Below, piece after piece: positions 8,528 to 16,446 of a stretch of 64,000 bases of DNA. The DNA is from CAZAMP01 sp964486455 (GTDB taxonomy: Bacteria; Eisenbacteria; RBG-16-71-46; CAZAMP01). The notes under the pieces were generated by a model. That model had not been told where the DNA came from, did no database searches, and was given only the letters and a program-made list of their open reading frames with translations. Numbering within the stretch: the stretch's first letter is position 1; each line of letters begins with the position of its first letter. The position numbers and the translations under genes are program-made. The stretch is from assembly GCA_964486455.1 (NCBI GenBank), contig CAZAMP010000015.1, forward strand, positions 23,623 to 87,622. The letters are read 5' to 3'.

Positions 8528-9298
8528 CTAGGCGGCCTTCTTCTTCACAGCGTTCACGCGGGCCGCCGGCGGAAGGAACGTCACCAGCTTCTCCTCGATC
8601 ACGCGGGGGTGCGTACCCGCCATGATCGCGTCGACACCGTGGAGCGCGATCTTTTTGAGCTGCCCTTCGGACGCCGATCGGGTCTCCAGCTTGTTCGCGA
8701 TCGGGATACAGACGAGGTTTGCGAGAAGCGCGCCGTAGAGCGTGGTGAGCAGCGCGACCGCCATCGCGGGACCGATCGATTTGGGATCGTCCATTGCCAT
8801 GAGCATGGACACGAGTCCGATCAGCGTTCCGATCATGCCGAACGCAGGGGCGCTCTCCCCCATGCCGAGGAACATCTTGCGACCGGTCTTGTGGCGCTCG
8901 AGAATGGCGGCGAGTTCCGTCATCAAGATGCTCTTGATCAGGGACGGATCAGTACCGTCCACGGCCAGCTGCACGCCGCGCTTGAGAAACGAATCGTTGA
9001 TCTCCACGTTGTCGAGCGCCAGCACGCTCTCGCGCCGCGCGATCTCGGCCAGCTCGACGATCCGCTTGACGAGATCCTCGGGCTTTTCATCCTTCACGGT
9101 GAACGCGTTCTTCACGACAGCCATCGATCCAAACACCGTCGGCATCGGGAAGCGAATGAACATCGTCGCAATCGTGCCGCCGAAGACAATGAGCAAACTC
9201 GGCGCGTTGAAAAACGCGCCCAGACTGCCACCCATGAGAATGGCGATAATCACCAGGATTAGTCCGAGTGCGATTCCGCCAATTGTACCGATGTCCAA
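8528..9298 (-). CDS. motA: flagellar motor stator protein MotA
   Basis: A 256-residue MotA/TolQ/ExbB-family protein with four transmembrane helices: two near the N-terminus (residues 5-50) and two after a long cytoplasmic loop (about 145-200). The proline-containing motif PAFGMIGTLIGLVSML is present. It starts at a TTG (9298) supported by TGAGGAG seven bases upstream. With MotB it forms the ion-conducting stator. The partner gene is immediately downstream. Confidence 0.95.
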   Translation of the reverse strand: MDIGTIGGIALGLILVIIAILMGGSLGAFFNAPSLLIVFGGTIATMFIRFPMPTVFGSMAVVKNAFTVKDEKPEDLVKRIVELAEIARRESVLALDNVEINDSFLKRGVQLAVDGTDPSLIKSILMTELAAILERHKTGRKMFLGMGESAPAFGMIGTLIGLVSMLMAMDDPKSIGPAMAVALLTTLYGALLANLVCIPIANKLETRSASEGQLKKIALHGVDAIMAGTHPRVIEEKLVTFLPPAARVNAVKKKAA

Positions 9299-9344
9299 GT
9301 TGTGCTCCTCAGTGGTGCGTGCAGGTCGCTCGCTGCATTACCGA

Positions 9345-9791
9345 CTACGCCCGCTCGAGACGGAGCAGGAGCTTGTCGAATCCATCGCCCACGAGTTCCA
9401 TCGCGGGAGCTGTCTCCTCGGATTGGGCAATGGAATCGATCATGTCTTTCACGGATGCGACGACGTTGCGCAGAAACCGGAGCTCATGATCCTGGAAGCC
9501 GCCGGGGTGATTCCCAACGGCCGCGAACACGGCCTCGGCCCCGAGGGCGATCTCGCCGAGTTCCAGGAATCCGTATCGGATGGACTCCGTCCGCAGTCGG
9601 CTGAACCGCCGCTGAAGGTGCCGGGCGGTGACCTCGTCGATCTCCCCCGGCTTCAAGCCGTCGATGCTCGCCTGGATGGACGAGACGGTCTTCCGTCCGT
9701 ACGCGAGGAAACCCGCCTCGAGCTCTTGAATGATCTGTCGCCCTGCGGGAACGGAATTGTCCGGATTCCCGCGTCGACGCGCGTTACTCAT
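9345..9791 (-). CDS. small helical protein resembling an HPt domain without the phospho-His
   Basis: A 148-residue all-helical protein, first gene of the motAB unit. Residues around FSRLRTESIRYGFLELGEIALGAEAVF align by eye with the HPt signature (HxLKGSxxxLGxxxLxxLxxxLE), but Ser occupies the place of the phosphorylated His. If the match is real, it is a non-phosphorylatable HPt relative, perhaps in chemotaxis or motor control. The ATG at 9791 is preferred to the in-frame TTG at 9803, with GGGGGAG directly upstream. The family assignment is an inference. Confidence 0.7.
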   Translation of the reverse strand: MSNARRRGNPDNSVPAGRQIIQELEAGFLAYGRKTVSSIQASIDGLKPGEIDEVTARHLQRRFSRLRTESIRYGFLELGEIALGAEAVFAAVGNHPGGFQDHELRFLRNVVASVKDMIDSIAQSEETAPAMELVGDGFDKLLLRLERA

Positions 9792-9825
9792 GGACTCCCC
9801 CAAGACAAGTGCGGTCGCGTCGATA

Positions 9826-9843
9826 CACCCCCGATCGGGGGTG
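9826..9843. repeat. 18-bp perfect palindrome in the motAB leader
   Basis: CACCCCC-GATC-GGGGGTG is an exact palindrome. It lies 35-52 bases upstream of the HPt-like start and downstream of the sigma-28-like promoter, so it is inside the expected leader RNA. It could be a repressor site, an RNA hairpin, or a terminator for the amidase gene upstream. Confidence 0.5.
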
Positions 9844-9857
9844 CCCCTCGTTGTGTC

Positions 9858-9884
9858 TTATCGGAGGACGTCTCTAGTAGCTTA
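9858..9884 (-). promoter_or_regulatory. sigma-28 (FliA)-type promoter for the HPt-like/motA/motB unit
   Basis: On the minus strand TAAG (9881-9884) is followed by exactly 15 bases and TCCGATAA (9858-9865). The flagellar sigma-28 consensus is TAAA-N15-GCCGATAA, so 10 of 12 defined bases match with correct spacing. Transcription would start near 9850. Confidence 0.65.
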
Positions 9885-9958
9885 AGCGCTGCAATTCGGG
9901 TGGGTTGCAGAGGGGTCGCTAACTCGCCTGTTGGGCGGCATTGGGATGGGGATGCGGC

Positions 9959-11119
9959 TCAATTCAGCCCGTTCTTCACACCAGGGGTGTTGAGATAGTC
10001 GAGAACCCCGTCGCGGAGCGCGCTCGCGCATCGGCGACCGTAGCCGCGTTGCTGGATCACCTTTCGATCCGCCGGATTGCTCAGGAAACCGACCTCGACG
10101 AGCACCGAGGGGGTCTGACTCGACTGAAGTACCATGAACCTCGCCTGCCGGACCCCCCGCCGCCGACTCGCGAAATCGTTTCGCTTGAGCGCCTCGAGGA
10201 CCGACCCGGCCAATAGTTGGCTGCGGTGGTGGAACTTCTCCTTTGTCATGGCGGCGATGGAGAACTGAAGCGCGTCTATGTCTTCCGGAGCGACACCGCC
10301 CACCAGGTCGGCGTCGTTCTCGAGCTTGGCCAGCGCCTCAGCATCCTTGTCGGTCGCGGGGCCATGCGTCACGAAGAAGACCTCCGCGCCCTTCGCGCTC
10401 CGGCTGCGCGCCGCGTTCGCGTGGATGCTCACGAGCAGGTCCGCCTTCTTCGCTTCGGCGATCCGATAGCGCTTGCGGAGCCGGACGTAGTAGTCGCCGC
10501 TTCGCGTGAGAACGACCTTCACCCGACCGTCTTGCTCGAGTTGCTTCTTGAGCTCGAGGGCCACATTGAGGCAGATGTCCTTCTCCTTGAGCCCTTTGGC
10601 GATCGCGCCGGGGTCGTCCCCTCCGTGGCCCGGATCGATGACGATGACGGGAACGCGGTCCGTGTCCGGCTGGGCAAGGACATCCGGATCCGCGACCTCA
10701 ATCGGCTGGGCCCGGCGAAAGACGTCCACCACGATCCGATCGCGCTTCTCGCCGTAGGCGGGCAGGGTGAAGAACTTGTAGTCGCAGCGGGAAATCAGAT
10801 CGAGGACCACTTGAGCCTTCGGCCCCCGTAGCTTGTTGATGCGAACGCGCTGAATGAACTCGTCGCCGACATCGAAGGCAGAGGCCCCTCGACCGAATGT
10901 GCTTCCCGGAAGGTCGAGAACGATGCGGACAGGGCGGTTGCGCGTCGGTTCCCACACGCTGTGAGTGACTTCGACGGGAGCGCTCAAATCGAGGACGATG
11001 CGCGTGTGGTCAGGAGCGGACCAGTGGCGGATCCCGATGATTTCCGCGGCATGACATGTCCCGGAGACCGCGACTGCCGCCGCGAATAGCAACACGGTCC
11101 GCCTGAGTGCAGTGTCCAT
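9959..11119 (-). CDS. N-acetylmuramoyl-L-alanine amidase with AMIN domain
   Basis: A 386-residue exported zinc amidase that cleaves the peptide from peptidoglycan, typically for cell separation. A signal peptide (about 1-24) is followed by an AMIN domain (26-135, septal targeting) and an Amidase_3 catalytic domain (158-380). Ligands and catalytic residues visible are His165 (IDPGHGG), Glu179 or Glu180 region (KEKDI), His233 (SIHAN) and the C-terminal Glu in VLVEVGFLSN. The start lies 11 bases after the M23 peptidase stop. Pairing with a LytM-type protein resembles the EnvC-AmiB logic, but here the M23 protein keeps its catalytic residues. Confidence 0.95.
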   Translation of the reverse strand: MDTALRRTVLLFAAAVAVSGTCHAAEIIGIRHWSAPDHTRIVLDLSAPVEVTHSVWEPTRNRPVRIVLDLPGSTFGRGASAFDVGDEFIQRVRINKLRGPKAQVVLDLISRCDYKFFTLPAYGEKRDRIVVDVFRRAQPIEVADPDVLAQPDTDRVPVIVIDPGHGGDDPGAIAKGLKEKDICLNVALELKKQLEQDGRVKVVLTRSGDYYVRLRKRYRIAEAKKADLLVSIHANAARSRSAKGAEVFFVTHGPATDKDAEALAKLENDADLVGGVAPEDIDALQFSIAAMTKEKFHHRSQLLAGSVLEALKRNDFASRRRGVRQARFMVLQSSQTPSVLVEVGFLSNPADRKVIQQRGYGRRCASALRDGVLDYLNTPGVKNGLN

Positions 11120-11130
11120 GGAGAGTGCCG

Positions 11131-12084
11131 CTAGTCGACGACTATGTCCTCCGGCAGGATATAGCCCAATGGGTTAACGTGTTTGCCATCGACAAAAACT
11201 ACATAGTGAAGGTGGGGACCCGTAGAGCGCCCTGATGATCCGACGCGCGCGATGATCTGCCCCCGCTCGACCTTCTCTCCCCGCTTGACCAGGTTCTCGC
11301 TGTTGTGCGAGTAGACCGTTTCGATCCCATTGCCGTGATCGATCCGCACCGCCAGTCCGTAGAAACCGTCCTTCCCACTTCTCTTCACGACGCCGTCCGC
11401 GGTTGAAAGGATCGGAGTTCCCTTGTGAGCGGAGACGTCGAGCCCGGCATGAAACGCACGCCTGTCGGTGAACGGATCCTTCCGATAGCCGTACCCGCTC
11501 GAGTACCACCCCTCGTGTCCGAGCGGATGGATGGACGGAATGTGGTTGAGTGTTTCGTTGCGTTCCCGGAGCGCCGCGACGGCCTTCTCGTATCCCTGAC
11601 GCTGCGTCTCACTGCTCCGGAGCAGAAGATCCAGCTCATCCTCGGATTGCCCCACGATCGCCCGCAGCTCAGGCGCGAGGAGGACGTCAGTCATCCCGCC
11701 AAAGGCCTCGGGGCCACCCAGACCGAGCACGTCTTCACCGACGGTGGGTTCATTCAGTCCGGCAAGTGAGCGTGCCCGACGCTCATATGCCGCGTTTTGC
11801 TCGACGGACGTACGAAGCATGCTGATCGTCCCGTCGATTTCGCCCAGCCTTTCCGCCAGCGCATCGTTTTGCCCCATCACCTCGGTGAGTAGCCCCGCGC
11901 GCTGGTTGGATTGGACGAACACCAAGACCGAGACCAGAAGCAGAATACACACGACGCCCGACGCGGAGAGAGCCGAATAGAACGTTTGCCGCCGCAGTCG
12001 GAAGGAGGCGATCTTCGCTCCGCTCTCAGGAATGAGAAGAACGTTGAGATTCTCGTTGAAGACTCTCCACGGGAACTTCCCCAT
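11131..12084 (-). CDS. M23-family (LytM) peptidoglycan endopeptidase, membrane-anchored
   Basis: A 317-residue protein. One transmembrane helix (about 38-57) is followed by a coiled-coil-like stretch (60-180) and a C-terminal peptidase M23 domain (190-310). Zinc ligands are intact: His212 and Asp216 (HAGLD) and His293 in the HLH motif (291-293), with His260 also in place. It should cut peptide cross-links in the cell wall. The ATG at 12084 follows GGAGG by 8 bases. It is transcribed ahead of the amidase gene. Confidence 0.93.
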   Translation of the reverse strand: MGKFPWRVFNENLNVLLIPESGAKIASFRLRRQTFYSALSASGVVCILLLVSVLVFVQSNQRAGLLTEVMGQNDALAERLGEIDGTISMLRTSVEQNAAYERRARSLAGLNEPTVGEDVLGLGGPEAFGGMTDVLLAPELRAIVGQSEDELDLLLRSSETQRQGYEKAVAALRERNETLNHIPSIHPLGHEGWYSSGYGYRKDPFTDRRAFHAGLDVSAHKGTPILSTADGVVKRSGKDGFYGLAVRIDHGNGIETVYSHNSENLVKRGEKVERGQIIARVGSSGRSTGPHLHYVVFVDGKHVNPLGYILPEDIVVD

Positions 12085-12159
12085 CTTGACAACCTCCACA
12101 CCCCCGAAGCTCCTGGGGTACGTCTTGGTGGAACAGGAAAAGCCGATTTAACGGCGGAG

Positions 12160-12188
12160 ACGTTAGCAGCATCCAGGCCCCTGTGCAA
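12160..12188 (-). promoter_or_regulatory. candidate promoter of the M23-amidase operon
   Basis: TTGCAC (12183-12188) and TAACGT (12160-12165) are separated by 17 bases on the minus strand, with an extended -10 TG (TGCTAACGT). It lies in the short gap after the coiled-coil gene. Confidence 0.4.
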
Positions 12189-12194
12189 GCGCCC

Positions 12195-12575
12195 CTAGCT
12201 CACCTCGTCGTCGGGTGTCACGACCGACTCACTCGTGTCGCTCGCTCCCTCATCCGACTCGTCGGGCACCTTCTTCCGGATTTCTTCGATCTCGCGCTCC
12301 TTCTCCTCAAGCTCTTTCTCGAGATTCCGGATTCTCTCCAGGCTCCGCAGAACCACATCGTCCGCTGCGATGTCGGCGTTCTGCCCGTCTTCGATAAGGT
12401 GAAACACGCGGCCACCGAGTGTCATCATCTCGCGGCCGATGTGCCGGCGGATCGACGCGCTGTCGAGCTTGCGATGGCCGACGCGCGCGAGTTCATCCGC
12501 TTTCTCAACGGCGCTGGAGTAACCGTCTATGACCTGCTGTTTCACGCGCTCCCAGATCGAGTCTGCCCTATCCAT
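12195..12575 (-). CDS. small coiled-coil protein, unknown function
   Basis: A 126-residue soluble protein with a mixed helical N-terminal part and a charged coiled coil (about 80-105, SLERIRNLEKELEEKEREIE), ending in an acidic tail. It has no signal peptide. AAGGAGG lies 9 bases before the ATG. It is divergent from lpxH and upstream of the cell-wall hydrolase operon. I recognise no family; a phasin-like or cell-envelope accessory role is possible. Confidence 0.8.
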   Translation of the reverse strand: MDRADSIWERVKQQVIDGYSSAVEKADELARVGHRKLDSASIRRHIGREMMTLGGRVFHLIEDGQNADIAADDVVLRSLERIRNLEKELEEKEREIEEIRKKVPDESDEGASDTSESVVTPDDEVS

Positions 12576-12659
12576 CGCGCGAGGCCTCCTTCGTTGCGGC
12601 GACCGACGTCATGGCCGGTGACCGCGGACGGTATCACTACTATCCTTGTGGTTTCCGTG

Positions 12660-12668
12660 TGCTATACT
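12660..12668 (+). promoter_or_regulatory. extended -10 promoter of lpxH
   Basis: TG-C-TATACT (12660-12668) is a near-consensus extended -10 box. No clear -35 is seen at normal spacing. Its start site would fall about 4 bases before the lpxH ATG. Confidence 0.4.
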
Positions 12669-12678
12669 CCGCGCCACC

Positions 12679-13419
12679 ATGAACCGAAGTCAACTGCCCG
12701 TCTACTTCTTTTCCGACGCTCATCTCATCACCCGACGTGACCCGGCGGAAACTGCGCGCGGCCTCCGCCTGGAGAGCTTTCTCCGGCACGTTCGGGAGAG
12801 CGCGTCCCGACTGATCATCCTGGGCGACCTCTTCGACTTCTGGTTCGAGTATCGGCACGCGGTCCCGTCAGGACATTTCAACATCCTCTGCCGCCTGCTC
12901 GAGATCCGAGAGGCGGGAATCCCCATCGATTTCGTGGCCGGCAATCATGACTACTGGTCCGGCGACTTCCTCCGGCGGGAAATCGGGGCCGTCTGTCACA
13001 CCGATCCCATCGCACTGGAGCTGCAGGGTCGAAAGATCTGGCTCGCCCACGGTGACGCCCTGGCTCGGGGCGATTGGGGCTACCGAGTGCTCCGGAAGAT
13101 CCTCCGAAACCCGCTCTGTATCGCCGGCTACCGGCTGCTCCATCCCGATCTCGGGATCCCGTTGGCGCTTGCGAGCTCATCAACGAGCCGCGGTCACACC
13201 GCCCGTGGCCGCGTGGACGTCGAGAAGTACCTTACCGAGGTGGCCAGACCGAAGTTCCGAGAGGGGTTTGACAGCGTCATCCTCGGGCATATCCACAAGC
13301 CCGTCCACGTTCAGGACGACAGCGGGGAGTTCCTGTTCCTGGGAGACTGGCTCTATCACTTCTCGTACGCGACGCTAACCGATGGTCGGTTCGAGCAGCA
13401 CACGTGGCCGGCGGCGTGA
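12679..13419 (+). CDS. lpxH: UDP-2,3-diacylglucosamine pyrophosphatase (LpxH-like)
   Basis: A 246-residue calcineurin-like metallophosphoesterase. It hydrolyses UDP-2,3-diacylglucosamine to lipid X in lipid A synthesis, at the inner face of the membrane. Metal-site motifs are in order: D13-x-H15 (FSDAHL), GD50LFDFW, GN89H90D, H124 (LAHGD) and GH204-x-H206. An Arg-rich middle region follows. It implies a lipopolysaccharide-type outer membrane. Related phosphoesterases of unknown substrate (LpxH-like) cannot be excluded. The ATG at 12679 has no Shine-Dalgarno sequence and lies just after a strong -10 box, so the mRNA is probably almost leaderless. Confidence 0.88.
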   Translation: MNRSQLPVYFFSDAHLITRRDPAETARGLRLESFLRHVRESASRLIILGDLFDFWFEYRHAVPSGHFNILCRLLEIREAGIPIDFVAGNHDYWSGDFLRREIGAVCHTDPIALELQGRKIWLAHGDALARGDWGYRVLRKILRNPLCIAGYRLLHPDLGIPLALASSSTSRGHTARGRVDVEKYLTEVARPKFREGFDSVILGHIHKPVHVQDDSGEFLFLGDWLYHFSYATLTDGRFEQHTWPAA

Positions 13420-13432
13420 GGGTCTAGCTCTC

Positions 13433-13469
13433 TGCAGCCGAACGATGAGGACGTACCGATGGGGCTGCA
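13433..13469. terminator. weak hairpin between convergent genes
   Basis: TGCAGCC (13433-13439) can pair with GGCTGCA (13463-13469) in the 62-base gap between the convergent lpxH and beta-helix genes. There is no T run on either side, so termination is only suggested. Confidence 0.3.
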
Positions 13470-13481
13470 AACTCTCGGCAG

Positions 13482-14846
13482 CTACCGAATTAAGACGATC
13501 CGCCGGGTCTCCGTCGTTCCCCCCGCCCGCAAGCGGACAAAATAAGTGCCGGGGGCGGCGGGGTGTCCGGCTAGGGTCATCCCGTCCCAAGTGATGGTGC
13601 CGGCAGGTCTTGCTACGTCGTACGACGTCACCGGGCGGCCTGAGATGTCGAAGACCGAAACCACTGATCCATGAGTGCCCACTAGGTACGACAAGGCAAT
13701 GGAATCTCGGAACGGATTCGGGAATGCATGAAGGATGGGCTTGACCGATGCCATCGCGCCGTCGTTAACGCTCACAACACCGCATCCCTGCCCGTAAGCA
13801 CCGATCAGGTCGCAGTCGTACCCATACGGGTGATTGCCGGGCAGACATGGTGAGTTCTCAGCAATTGTGAAATCCCCTCCTGCAATGTCGCAGAAGAGCG
13901 GGTTTGATGAGAAGTTGCCGCTGATCCCCGTCTGATCGTCGAGTTCGCCAGTGTAGTCGCCCTCGGCATTGCCGAATACGTCGCAGCAGCCGATCGAAAG
14001 CTCACTCGGATGGCCGGTGTTCGGAAACTCGTGGATGCCGCCACCCTCGCGGCTGAAAGCGACGATCGTATTCTCTATCCTCATGGTGACATCGTAGGTG
14101 TACCAGATCCCACCGCCCGTGGCACTCGCCTCATTGTCCACAAGGGTACAGTGGCGGATCGTGGGGGTCGATTGGTCGCACGCGATGCCTCCGCCCCAGA
14201 ACTGGGCTACGTTGTCGACGAAAAGGCAGTGAGTGATAAGGGGCGACGAATGGCCACGGATGAACATCCCTCCGCCATCCACAGCCCAATTCGATGCGAA
14301 GATGCAGTCGGTGACCGTTCCTTGGCAACTGTTCAGCCTCAAACCACCCGCTCCCACGCCGTCCCCGACGTTCTCGTGGAACACACAGCCCGTGATCGCA
14401 ACCGAGGATCGCCCGCAGAAGACTCCCCCACCGCCTCCGGCCTGATTTTGGGTAATGCAACAGTCGGATATCGCGAGATCGGAATCCAAGCAGAGGATGC
14501 CCCCGCCTATATCGTTCTGTGGGAGCAATCCACCCGTGATGGTGATGCCTTCGATGCTCGCTGCATCGCCTACGCCCTCACAGATGAAGACACGATCCAG
14601 CTGTTCCGCATCGACGGTTACACAGTCAGGTTCGCCAGTTACGCTTCGCACGCACACACCAGACTTCATCGACACTCCGTGCTCAAAATAGGTGCCGCAT
14701 GCCACGAGCACCGTGTCGCCGGCTGTCGCGGAATCAATCCCAGCCTGTATCGTCGGTGCGTCGCCGGGAACGTGCCACGTCGTGGCGGATGCCGTGCTGG
14801 CGAAGAAGAAAGGAACCAGGACGAGGAGAAGTACCGAGCATCGCAT
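13482..14846 (-). CDS. secreted parallel beta-helix protein with FlgD-Ig type sorting domain
   Basis: A 454-residue exported protein. A signal peptide ends at ASTASA, followed by the typical start of such proteins, TWHVPGDAPTIQAGID. Residues about 60-330 are right-handed beta-helix repeats built on units like ITGCVFHENV, VTDCIFASN and ITHCLFVDN with GGG-turns. The last about 80 residues are a FlgD-Ig-like domain (HAFPNPFRDSIALSY, VSVFDISGRPV, ITWDG, APGTYFVRLRAGG, ending in RRIVLIR). That domain type is the type IX-like export signal in FCB bacteria. AGGAGG lies 6 bases before the ATG at 14846. A polysaccharide- or surface-binding role is likely but unproven. Confidence 0.9.
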   Translation of the reverse strand: MRCSVLLLVLVPFFFASTASATTWHVPGDAPTIQAGIDSATAGDTVLVACGTYFEHGVSMKSGVCVRSVTGEPDCVTVDAEQLDRVFICEGVGDAASIEGITITGGLLPQNDIGGGILCLDSDLAISDCCITQNQAGGGGGVFCGRSSVAITGCVFHENVGDGVGAGGLRLNSCQGTVTDCIFASNWAVDGGGMFIRGHSSPLITHCLFVDNVAQFWGGGIACDQSTPTIRHCTLVDNEASATGGGIWYTYDVTMRIENTIVAFSREGGGIHEFPNTGHPSELSIGCCDVFGNAEGDYTGELDDQTGISGNFSSNPLFCDIAGGDFTIAENSPCLPGNHPYGYDCDLIGAYGQGCGVVSVNDGAMASVKPILHAFPNPFRDSIALSYLVGTHGSVVSVFDISGRPVTSYDVARPAGTITWDGMTLAGHPAAPGTYFVRLRAGGTTETRRIVLIR

Positions 14847-15000
14847 GGCCACCCTCCTGTCGCTGCGAGAGAGGATGCACTGTCAACCCACCAAATCCTA
14901 TCACACACAGTCAGGTTGGGTAAGAGAAGCATCCCTGGAGAGGATTCTGCGTCGTCTGACACATGGAGTCCACGAGACCGGCGGGGCGTTGGGTGGATTG

Positions 15001-15041
15001 TGCGAGGCGCGGTAGGCGATGGAGCGAACAAGGATCCGCCG
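15001..15041 (+). repeat. dispersed GC-rich repeat, copy 1 (partial)
   Basis: The core TGCGAGGCGCGGTAGGCGAT and the following GGAGCGAACAAGGATCCGCC match copies 2 and 3 with a few substitutions. The upstream part is more diverged. Confidence 0.7.
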
Positions 15042-15104
15042 CGCGGAGCGCGGCCAGCCGAGTGTCCGATCGCGTCTGCCCACCACGCCCACCACATCAA
15101 GCGA

Positions 15105-15198
15105 GGACCTACACATTGCCTGAGTGCGGAGACTCCGCGAGTTGGGCGGGGAGCCGGCGGGTCGTGCGAGGCGCGGTAAGCGATGGAGCAAACGAGGA
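15105..15198 (+). repeat. dispersed GC-rich repeat, copy 2
   Basis: About 94 bases share order and sequence with copy 3: GGACCTAC, TTGCCTGAGTGCGG, a G-rich middle, then GGGTCGTGCGAGGCGCGGTA and AGCGATGGAGCAAACGAGGA. The ends are nearly identical and the middle is variable. Confidence 0.75.
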
Positions 15199-15256
15199 GA
15201 GGGTGTAAAACGGATTGTGTAAACGGACATGCAGTAGACTCTACAAAGGAGGACTC

Positions 15257-15261
15257 ATGGC
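15257..15261 (+). CDS. 5' end of a gene lost in the assembly gap
   Basis: AAAGGAGG (15245-15252) is followed 4 bases later by ATGGC, which then runs into the Ns. The same AAAGGAGGACTCA leader precedes the lipoprotein start at 5817. Only five bases of the presumed coding region are visible, so the product is unknown. Confidence 0.45.
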
Positions 15262-15271
15262 NNNNNNNNNN
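15262..15271. other. assembly gap (10 Ns)
   Basis: Ten Ns interrupt the sequence directly after an apparent start codon. Repeat copies 2 and 3 lie on either side, so the true gap length is unknown and could hold a whole gene. Confidence 0.98.
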
Positions 15272-15276
15272 CGCGT

Positions 15277-15377
15277 GGACCTACTCTTTGCCTGAGTGCG
15301 GTTACCCCGCTTTTTGGGGGGGGTGCGGGCGGGTCGTGCGAGGCGCGGTAAGCGATGGAGCAAACGAGGATCCGCCG
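15277..15377 (+). repeat. dispersed GC-rich repeat, copy 3
   Basis: About 100 bases repeat copy 2, beginning GGACCTACT just right of the N run and ending in AGCGATGGAGCAAACGAGGA. It abuts the 3' end of the PorV-like gene. Confidence 0.75.
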
Positions 15378-15406
15378 GCTCCCCGCACGCCTTCGTAGAC
15401 CGGCGA

Positions 15407-16414
15407 TCAGGGAATGTGATACCCGAGCGACACGCGATGACTGTTGCCCAGATCGTCGCTGTACGGCACGAACGCGTATCCGAAGCGCAGCCGGTCCTTG
15501 TTGAGCTTCAGACCGAACGACAGGTCCTCGGTGTCCAGACCCGACCGATAGCCCACGCTCAAGGAACCCACGTTTCGGTAGTCGTAGCGGACGCCGAATA
15601 GCACATTCAGGTCTTCGCCTCGGACCTTGCGCGCCTCGAGCGCCACGGCCACGTCGCCATCCATCAGCTCCAGACCCGGCCGGTAGGTCGCCCCGCCCTG
15701 CATGATGAGTGGCAGAGCGAAGAACTCACCACCGATCACCGTCTGATCACCCGAGAGCGAAACCGCGATCTGCTCGTCGAAGGCCATGTCGCCGCCGAGG
15801 TTCTTCACCACTCCCCCGACCGCGAGACGATCGGTGTGGTACTGGGCGCCAAAATCGAAGGCCAGCCCTTGAGCGATGTGGTCGCTACGCGTCGCCATCG
15901 GATCGCCGATGTACTCGCGCAGATACTTGACGCTGAACCCGCTCGTAAAATGATCCGCGAAGCGGCCGAGTCCGCCCGAGAAGAGACCGTTGAAATCGAA
16001 CGCGTAAGCGAGAGAGAACGCGAGGTCGCTGTAGCCGAAGTTCCCGGTGAAGCTGCCGTCCACGTCACGACCCTCGAGATCGCTCGTGAAGAGACCGTTG
16101 AACGAAAGCCCGACGCCATGGCGGCCGAGCGTGCGCGCGACAGCCGCGTACTCCAGCCGCAGGTCGGCAATGAACTCGTTGTGCATCACCAGGATGTCCG
16201 TCCCGGATGTCCTGGCCAGACCCGCAGGGTTCCAGTACGTCGCTGTTGCATCGGTCACCTGGCTCGAATACGCGTATCCCATTCCGACCGCGTCCGTGCC
16301 GGCACCGACCTTCAAAAACGGCAGAATGTTCTCGCCCGCGCCCGCGTGCGCGGCACCGGCCATGGCGGCGAGTCCGAGCACCACCAAAGCGCTCATCGCG
16401 ATCATCTGCTTCAT
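15407..16414 (-). CDS. PorV/PorQ-family outer-membrane protein
   Basis: A 335-residue outer-membrane beta-barrel of the PorV/PorQ (UPF0164) family, FadL-like. In Bacteroidetes PorV shuttles type IX cargo to the attachment complex. A signal peptide ends at AAHAGAGENILPFL. The family start GAGTDAVGMGYAYSS-(x)-ATATYWNPAGLA is clear, and alternating strands continue to the C-terminus (NSHRVSLGYHIP). The ATG at 16414 is used; it lies 32 bases after the M6 peptidase stop, and an upstream in-frame start would overlap that gene. Genomic pairing with a type IX-like cargo gene supports the role. Confidence 0.88.
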   Translation of the reverse strand: MKQMIAMSALVVLGLAAMAGAAHAGAGENILPFLKVGAGTDAVGMGYAYSSQVTDATATYWNPAGLARTSGTDILVMHNEFIADLRLEYAAVARTLGRHGVGLSFNGLFTSDLEGRDVDGSFTGNFGYSDLAFSLAYAFDFNGLFSGGLGRFADHFTSGFSVKYLREYIGDPMATRSDHIAQGLAFDFGAQYHTDRLAVGGVVKNLGGDMAFDEQIAVSLSGDQTVIGGEFFALPLIMQGGATYRPGLELMDGDVAVALEARKVRGEDLNVLFGVRYDYRNVGSLSVGYRSGLDTEDLSFGLKLNKDRLRFGYAFVPYSDDLGNSHRVSLGYHIP

Positions 16415-16446
16415 GCCTTGCCTCGTTCCTTCATGATCCGAAAAGG

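Larger units (their letters stand above)
14847..15406. other. repeat-rich intergenic region containing a scaffold gap
   Basis: This 560-base stretch has no complete gene. It holds the upstream region of the beta-helix gene, three copies of a GC-rich repeat, a run of Ns and an orphan gene start, each listed separately. The PorV-like gene ends at its right edge. Confidence 0.7.
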
